Assembly: GCF_010731595.1 (NCBI RefSeq)
Contig: NZ_AP022582.1
Coordinates: forward strand, 5,467,301 to 5,531,300
DNA: 64,000 nucleotides
Direction of reading: 5' to 3'
From: Mycobacterium seoulense
Lineage (GTDB): Bacteria; Actinomycetota; Actinomycetes; Mycobacteriales; Mycobacteriaceae
Shown here: one piece after another, positions 60,248-64,000 of the stretch
Position numbering within the stretch: position 1 is the stretch's first letter
How the letters are laid out: each line of letters starts with the position of its first letter
Made by a program: the position numbers and the translations under genes
The notes under the pieces: model-generated
What the model saw: only the letters and a program-made list of their open reading frames with translations
Told to the model about the DNA's origin: nothing
Databases searched by the model: none

Positions 60248-60283
60248 ACAGTGCGGCCCCGACTTTCGTCGGGGCCGCACTGT
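60248..60283. terminator. Strong bidirectional terminator between pdtaS and whiB1
   Basis: A perfect 16-bp stem, ACAGTGCGGCCCCGAC with GTCGGGGCCGCACTGT, closes on a TTTC loop. It lies 17 bp after the pdtaS stop and 15 bp beyond the whiB1 stop, so it can end both convergent transcripts. It is the strongest hairpin I found in the window. Confidence 0.9.
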
Positions 60284-60297
60284 GTGCTCTGACTGAA

Positions 60298-60552
60298 TCA
60301 GACTCCGCTGCGGGCCTTCGTCCGGGCATTGCGACGCTTGAGGGCGCGCCGCTCGTCTTCGCTCATGCCGCCCCAGACGCCCGAGTCCTGGCCGGTATTC
60401 AGGGCCCAGGACAGGCAATCCGTGGTCACCGGGCACCGATTGCAGACCAGTTTCGCGTCAGCGATCTGCGCGAGCGCCGGGCCGCTGTTCCCTACCGGGA
60501 AGAACAGCTCCGGGTCCTCGTCACGACAGACCGCCTTGTGGCGCCAATCCAT
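60298..60552 (-). CDS. whiB1: WhiB1, nitric-oxide-responsive iron-sulfur regulator
   Basis: An 84-residue WhiB protein, the same length as M. tuberculosis WhiB1. Cluster cysteines are C9, C37, C40 and C46, followed by GVWGG and the basic DERRALKRRNARTKARSG tail. The 4Fe-4S form binds sigma-A; nitrosylation turns the protein into a DNA-binding repressor. ATG 60552 follows TGAGGAGTAAG. Its long upstream region (60553-60834) holds a CRP-like site. It is essential in M. tuberculosis. Confidence 0.96.
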   Translation of the reverse strand: MDWRHKAVCRDEDPELFFPVGNSGPALAQIADAKLVCNRCPVTTDCLSWALNTGQDSGVWGGMSEDERRALKRRNARTKARSGV

Positions 60553-60714
60553 ACGTTCTTACTCCTCACTGAGTGCGCAGCAGGGCGCACGGCCAATTTT
60601 CTTCGGCTGTTAACGCGTGCACAAGAAAAGGGTCCGTACCCCTATCCAAATTTCTGCATGCAACCTTTCGATCGTTTCACAGGCTCAACAGAAGTCAATA
60701 GGACCGAGTTAGCT

Positions 60715-60730
60715 CGTGGGCTATCTCACT
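60715..60730 (-). promoter_or_regulatory. CRP-type binding site upstream of whiB1
   Basis: Read on the whiB1 strand, the site is AGTGAGATAGCCCACG, a variant of the mycobacterial CRP consensus TGTGA-N6-TCACA. I recall the same sequence as the upstream CRP site of M. tuberculosis whiB1. It lies about 163 bp before the whiB1 ATG, consistent with a long untranslated leader. The rest of 60553-60834 is AT-rich by local standards and holds no gene. Confidence 0.6.
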
Positions 60731-60834
60731 TTGATCATTCGGTAGCCGAGCCCTTACTCCGTTGTACTACACTGACGGGCCACTCTCGCGGAAAAATTTC
60801 GCCGCCCGGCTCGTGGGCGCTTCGTTCGCGCAGG

Positions 60835-61806
60835 TCAGAGCGGATTTTTTCGAGGCGGTGCGACCACGGCAAGCGCGTCCGGTACCGCCCGGTACGTCAT
60901 GGTTTCGCGCACTCCGAGGTAATCCCCGTCGAACTGGCAGGCGACCGGGCCCCCGGTCGAGGTGACGCGCACACAGGGCACATCGTCCGCGGTGATGAGG
61001 TGGTCGAACTCGAACTTCGGCCGCTTGGCGAACATCTGCCGCACGATGCGCAGCGTGGGAATCGTTTTCATGGTGGTGGGCGCGAACACGCCCAGCCCCG
61101 ACTCGAAGGTGCAGCCGGGATTGGTCCATACCGGCCGGTCATTGGCGAACGTCCAGGGGCTGGAATTGGACACGAACGCGAAGCTCACCCCGGTGATGGG
61201 TTCGCGGCCCGGCAGTTCGAGGGTGAGCATCGGTTCGCGGCGCGTGTAGCCCCAGACGGCGGGCACCGCGGCGCGAATGTAGCGCCAGGCCGTCACCTTC
61301 CCGCCCTTGTCCCGTTCGGCCTCGACCGCGGCGACCACCTCCGCGTCGACACCCATCCCGGTGTTGAACACCGCCCACCGCTCACCGCAGTCGATCAGGC
61401 CGATGCGCCGCCAGGTGTGGTGGCGGTGGTAGTCGTCGAGCAACTGGATGAGCTGGTTGGTGGCGGCCACCGGGTCCCGCGAGATGCCCAGCGACCGCGC
61501 CAGCACGTTCGCCGAACCGCCGGGAACCACCGCGACCGCAGGGACCGGGCCGACGGGCCCCGATGCGGCGCCGGGACGGCCGAGCAGGCCATTGACCACA
61601 CCGCTCACCGTGCCGTCGCCGCCGTGCACGACGACCAAATCGACGCCGTCCGCGACCGCCTTCTCCGCGAGTTCCGTGCCGTGACCGCGGTGATTGGTGT
61701 GTTCGACGGTGAGCTGCAGCCGGCTCTTGAGCGCGTGCGCCAGCAGGTCGCGACCGGCCGGGGTGGTGGACGTGGCTGTGGGGTTCACGATCAGCACGGC
61801 GCGCAT
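60835..61806 (-). CDS. Diacylglycerol/sphingosine-kinase-like lipid kinase (Rv3218)
   Basis: A 323-residue protein of the DAGK_cat family from ATG 61806. The N-terminal domain holds VLIVNPTAT (residues 4-12) and the nucleotide loop VVHGGDGTVSGVVNGLLG. VVPGGSANVLARSLG follows. The C-terminal beta-sandwich includes QFDGDYLG and FNTGMGVDAEVV. It should phosphorylate a lipid such as diacylglycerol at the membrane. It matches Rv3218. Diverges from the Rv3217c-like gene across 63 bp. Confidence 0.88.
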   Translation of the reverse strand: MRAVLIVNPTATSTTPAGRDLLAHALKSRLQLTVEHTNHRGHGTELAEKAVADGVDLVVVHGGDGTVSGVVNGLLGRPGAASGPVGPVPAVAVVPGGSANVLARSLGISRDPVAATNQLIQLLDDYHRHHTWRRIGLIDCGERWAVFNTGMGVDAEVVAAVEAERDKGGKVTAWRYIRAAVPAVWGYTRREPMLTLELPGREPITGVSFAFVSNSSPWTFANDRPVWTNPGCTFESGLGVFAPTTMKTIPTLRIVRQMFAKRPKFEFDHLITADDVPCVRVTSTGGPVACQFDGDYLGVRETMTYRAVPDALAVVAPPRKNPL

Positions 61807-61869
61807 GAAGCACGAGCTTATGCGGGCGGCCTAAGGCCGCGCTGTGGGGAACTCCCCCCGGCGGCCGGG

Positions 61870-62337
61870 GTGACTACGCTGACGCGGGTGACAGGTTTCC
61901 GCCGCAACCCAGCGGCCGTCCCGTCCGCAGTGCGCGGTGCCGGACTCCTCGTGGTGGTGCAAGGGGCGGCCGCACTGGTCATCGCGGCGGTGCTGGTGGT
62001 GCGCGGCGTCGCGGGCGCCGACCAGCACGTGGTCAACGGGCTCGGCACCGCGGTGTTCTTCCTCTTGGCCGGGGCGGTGGTGCTGGCCGCCGGGCGCGCG
62101 CTGATCCTCGGCAAGCGCTGGGGCCGCGGGCCGGCCGTGATCACCCAGCTGCTGCTCCTGCCGGTGGCGTGGTACCTGACGGTGGATTCGCACCGGCCGG
62201 GGTTCGGGATTCCCGCGGGCGTGGTGGCGCTGGCGGTATTGGGGCTGCTCTTCAGCCCCGCGGGCGTGCGCTGGGCCGCCGGCGGCGATCAGCGCGACTC
62301 CGCCAGCTCGGCCAATCGCGGACCGGACACCCGATAG
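61870..62337 (+). CDS. Integral membrane protein (Rv3217c)
   Basis: A 155-residue protein from GTG 61870, or 149 from GTG 61888. Four hydrophobic segments are visible: GLLVVVQGAAALVIAAVLVV, AVFFLLAGAVVLAAG, ITQLLLLPVAWYLTV and AGVVALAVLGLLFSPAGV. No motif of known function. It matches Rv3217c in position. Its 3' end overlaps the convergent acetyltransferase gene by 49 bp. Confidence 0.78.
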   Translation: MTTLTRVTGFRRNPAAVPSAVRGAGLLVVVQGAAALVIAAVLVVRGVAGADQHVVNGLGTAVFFLLAGAVVLAAGRALILGKRWGRGPAVITQLLLLPVAWYLTVDSHRPGFGIPAGVVALAVLGLLFSPAGVRWAAGGDQRDSASSANRGPDTR

Positions 62338-62765
62338 GTGGTCCACTCGCGCTGCGGTTCGCCGCCGACGGCGTCGTACAGCGTGATGGCATCGGCGTTC
62401 CAGTTCAGCACGGCCCAAGACAACCGCGTGTAGCCCTTGTCGAGGCATTCGGCCGCCAGCGCCGCCAGCAGCGCGCGGGCCAGGCCACGGCGGCGGAACC
62501 GCGGCCGCACGAACAGGTCTTCGAGGTAGATGCCCGCCACGCCGTCCCACGTGGAGAAGTTGAGAAACCACAACGCCATCGCGGCGATCTGGCCGTCGAC
62601 TTCAGCGACATGCCCTAATACCGTCGGCGCGTCACCGAAAAGCGCCGCCGCGATTTGGTTTTCGGTGACCGTGCAGTGGTCGGCGGCCTTTTCGAATTCG
62701 GCCAGTGCGTGGATCATTTCGGTGATCGCGCCGGCGTCTTCGGGCGTCGCGCGGCGGATGGTCAA
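62289..62765 (-). CDS. GNAT-family N-acetyltransferase (Rv3216 locus)
   Basis: A 158-residue GNAT protein starting at TTG 62765, which overlaps the entC TGA as TTGA. The acetyl-CoA site is VRPRFRRRGLARALLAAL. The N-terminus TIRRATPEDAGAITEMIHALAEFEKAADH and the AVLNWNADAITLYDAVGG end resemble diamine (SSAT-like) acetyltransferases. Substrate unknown. In M. tuberculosis the locus is short or fragmentary as I recall, so this may be the intact form. No ATG or GTG is suitably placed. Confidence 0.8.
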   Translation of the reverse strand: MTIRRATPEDAGAITEMIHALAEFEKAADHCTVTENQIAAALFGDAPTVLGHVAEVDGQIAAMALWFLNFSTWDGVAGIYLEDLFVRPRFRRRGLARALLAALAAECLDKGYTRLSWAVLNWNADAITLYDAVGGEPQREWTTYRVSGPRLAELAESR

Positions 62766-63850
62766 TGCTCGACGTCCAATGCGTTGAGGATGGTGGCGAA
62801 TTTCGTTGTGGTTTCGGCGACTTCGGCGTCGGGATCGGATTCGGCGACGATGCCGCCACCCGAGCGGGCGAGCGCGGTGCGGCGGTCCGCGGACAGTTGC
62901 GCGCAGCGGATGGAACCACCCAGCGGCCGTCACCGCGCGCGTCGCACCAGCCCACGGCCCCGGCGTAGAAACCGCGGTCGCCTTCCAACTCGGCGATGAG
63001 CTCGACCGCGGCCTTGGTCGGCACCCCGCCGACGGCCGGGGTGGGGTGCAGGGCCAGCGCCAAATCGATTGCGGTCGTTGACATGTCGCGGAGCCGCCCG
63101 CTGATCGGTGTGCACAGATGCCATACGGCGGCGGTGCGGCTCAGCTCGGGCTCGGCGGCGATCGTCAACTCGTCGCACAGCGGCTCCAGGCCGCCCGGAT
63201 GGTCTCGATGACCAGCTGATGCTCGTGCCGGTCCTTGGCCGAGCCGGCCAGCGCCGCGCCGTTGGCGGCGTCGGTCTCGGGGTCGCCGGCCCGGGGTGCC
63301 GAGCCGGCGAACGGCCGGCACGTGACCCGGTCCCCGGAGCGCGCCACCAGCAGCTCCGGGCTGGCCACCAGCGCGACGCCGGCGTAGTCGTCGCCGGCGC
63401 CGGTCAGGTCGGCGAGGTAGCCGTATGCGGCCGGGTCGGCGGCAATCAGGCGGCGCAGGATGACGCGTGCGTCCAGGGGCGTCGGCGACCAGCCGCAGCG
63501 CGCGGGACAACCACCTTGGTGATCAGGCTGTCGGGCGCGGTGAGCTGATCGAGGGCCCGGCTGATGCGGGCGCGATACTCGGCCGGCGGAGGGTCGGCGG
63601 CGGCGACGCGCACCGGCGGCAGCGGGCCGGTCGGCCAGTCCGGTGGCGCGTCGGTGCGGCGCACCCCGTCGGGGGTCAGCAGCGCAGTGGGTTGTTCGAC
63701 ATCAAAAGGCAACGCGCCCAATACTATTGGGACCGAACCGGAACGCAGCGCGTCCTGCGCGGCGGCCACTTCGCGGTAACGCTGCCGCACCCCCTCGGCA
63801 ACGAGAGTCTGGTTCGGTCCGCACAACGCGAACACCGGTTCGGTATTCAC
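62762..63850 (-). pseudogene. entC: EntC/MbtI-like isochorismate synthase, four apparent frameshifts
   Basis: Chorismate-to-isochorismate synthase of the Rv3215 group, feeding menaquinone or related pathways. From GTG 63850 the pieces are NTEPVFALCGPNQ to DSLITKVV; SRALRLVADAP; then ARVILRR-type residues through ASPELLVARSGDRVTCRPFAGSAPR and KDRHEHQLVIETIR; LEPLCDELTIAAEP to WCDARGDGRWVV; and SIRCAQLSADR to the TGA at 62762. Breaks lie near 63507-63515, 63476-63479, 63188-63193 and 62912-62917. All fit lost bases, and restoring six gives 364 residues. Four breaks in a gene with good protein conservation point to poor sequence here. Confidence 0.82.
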
Positions 63851-64000
63851 CCGGGTTTGATCGCCTGCGGCTGGCTGGTCAATCCGAGCGCGGCGAGCTG
63901 CCGCACCCCGTGCTCGAAACCGCACACGGCGATGGAGCCGGCCAGCATCCAGAAGCGGCTGCCCTCGACGAGCGGCAGCTCCACCCAGCGTGATGATCGA
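63847..64000 (-). CDS. Histidine phosphatase-superfamily protein, C-terminal fragment (Rv3214/gpm2)
   Basis: About 51 codons of the 3' end of the gene upstream of entC; the rest lies beyond the window. The visible product is RSSRWVELPLVEGSRFWMLAGSIAVCGFEHGVRQLAALGLTSQPQAIKPG. This matches the end of the Rv3214 protein, a phosphoglycerate-mutase-like acid phosphatase. Its TGA overlaps the entC GTG as GTGA, giving the operon order gpm2-entC-acetyltransferase. Confidence 0.75.
   Translation of the reverse strand, partial: RSSRWVELPLVEGSRFWMLAGSIAVCGFEHGVRQLAALGLTSQPQAIKPG

Overview
The window is a high-GC actinobacterial chromosome segment that reads as a slow-growing Mycobacterium, most likely close to the M. 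avium complex. The evidence is an almost complete run of M. tuberculosis orthologues in conserved order. In H37Rv numbering, recalled from memory, they descend from Rv3262 (fbiB) at the left edge to Rv3214 (gpm2) at the right edge. Mycobacterial hallmarks include fbiA/fbiB, whiB2, mtrA-mtrB-lpqB, secA1, desA3, sigH-rshA, pdtaS, whiB1 and the 24-residue ribosomal protein bL37.

Layout. 1-2.6 kb: F420 genes fbiB and fbiA, divergent from whiB2. 2.6-7.5 kb: two small conserved proteins, then the mannose-phosphate operon manB, a SIS-like gene and manA. 7.5-12.9 kb: a flavin monooxygenase, an amino-acid permease, and the alkane hydroxylase operon alkB-rubA-rubB-alkX behind a clear palindromic operator. 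12.9-24.1 kb: housekeeping block sahH, tmk, mtrA, mtrB, lpqB, comF-like, hpf, secA1, with a perfect 55-bp tandem repeat at the end of lpqB. 24.2-28.5 kb: an accessory signalling block with a tandem HD-GYP/LuxR protein, a class III nucleotide cyclase and an ABC half-transporter. 28.7-37.4 kb: an MddA-like membrane methyltransferase, a KhtT/KhtU-type antiporter pair, an acyltransferase, ppk2, and the desaturase pair Rv3230c/desA3, each preceded by the same 29-bp double operator. 37.5-44.5 kb: an accessory block with an NTF2-like protein, AraC regulator, Baeyer-Villiger-type monooxygenase, DUF302, NmrA-like protein, thiolase and HxlR regulator. 44.5-47.6 kb: rsgA, aroA and a SRAP protease. 47.6-55.1 kb: an accessory lipid/storage block with a 3-hydroxyacyl-CoA dehydrogenase, small secreted protein, HdeD-like protein, PucR regulator, acyl-CoA ligase, PHA synthase and PHA-depolymerase-like hydrolase. 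55.1-64 kb: ybaK, a short-chain dehydrogenase, sigH-rshA, bL37, a biotinylated protein, pdtaS, whiB1, a lipid kinase, and the gpm2-entC-acetyltransferase operon.

How the genes work together. Many neighbours share 4-bp start/stop overlaps (ATGA, GTGA or TTGA), which implies translational coupling: manB to manA, alkB to alkX, mtrB-lpqB, ppk2-Rv3231c, aroA-rsgA, fadD-phaC, sigH-rshA and gpm2-entC. Lipid chemistry recurs throughout: alkane oxidation, acyl-CoA desaturation, acyltransfer, PHA metabolism and beta-oxidation enzymes.

Sequence quality. Seven genes right of 45.4 kb (aroA, phaC, ybaK, sigH, a small membrane gene, pdtaS, entC) carry about twelve frameshifts in total. I recognised none left of that point. 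Nearly all look like lost bases, many in short homopolymer runs, and several hit genes expected to be essential or universally kept. Sequencing or assembly error is therefore more likely than real gene decay. I could run no alignment; all family and orthology calls come from reading motifs and from memory.
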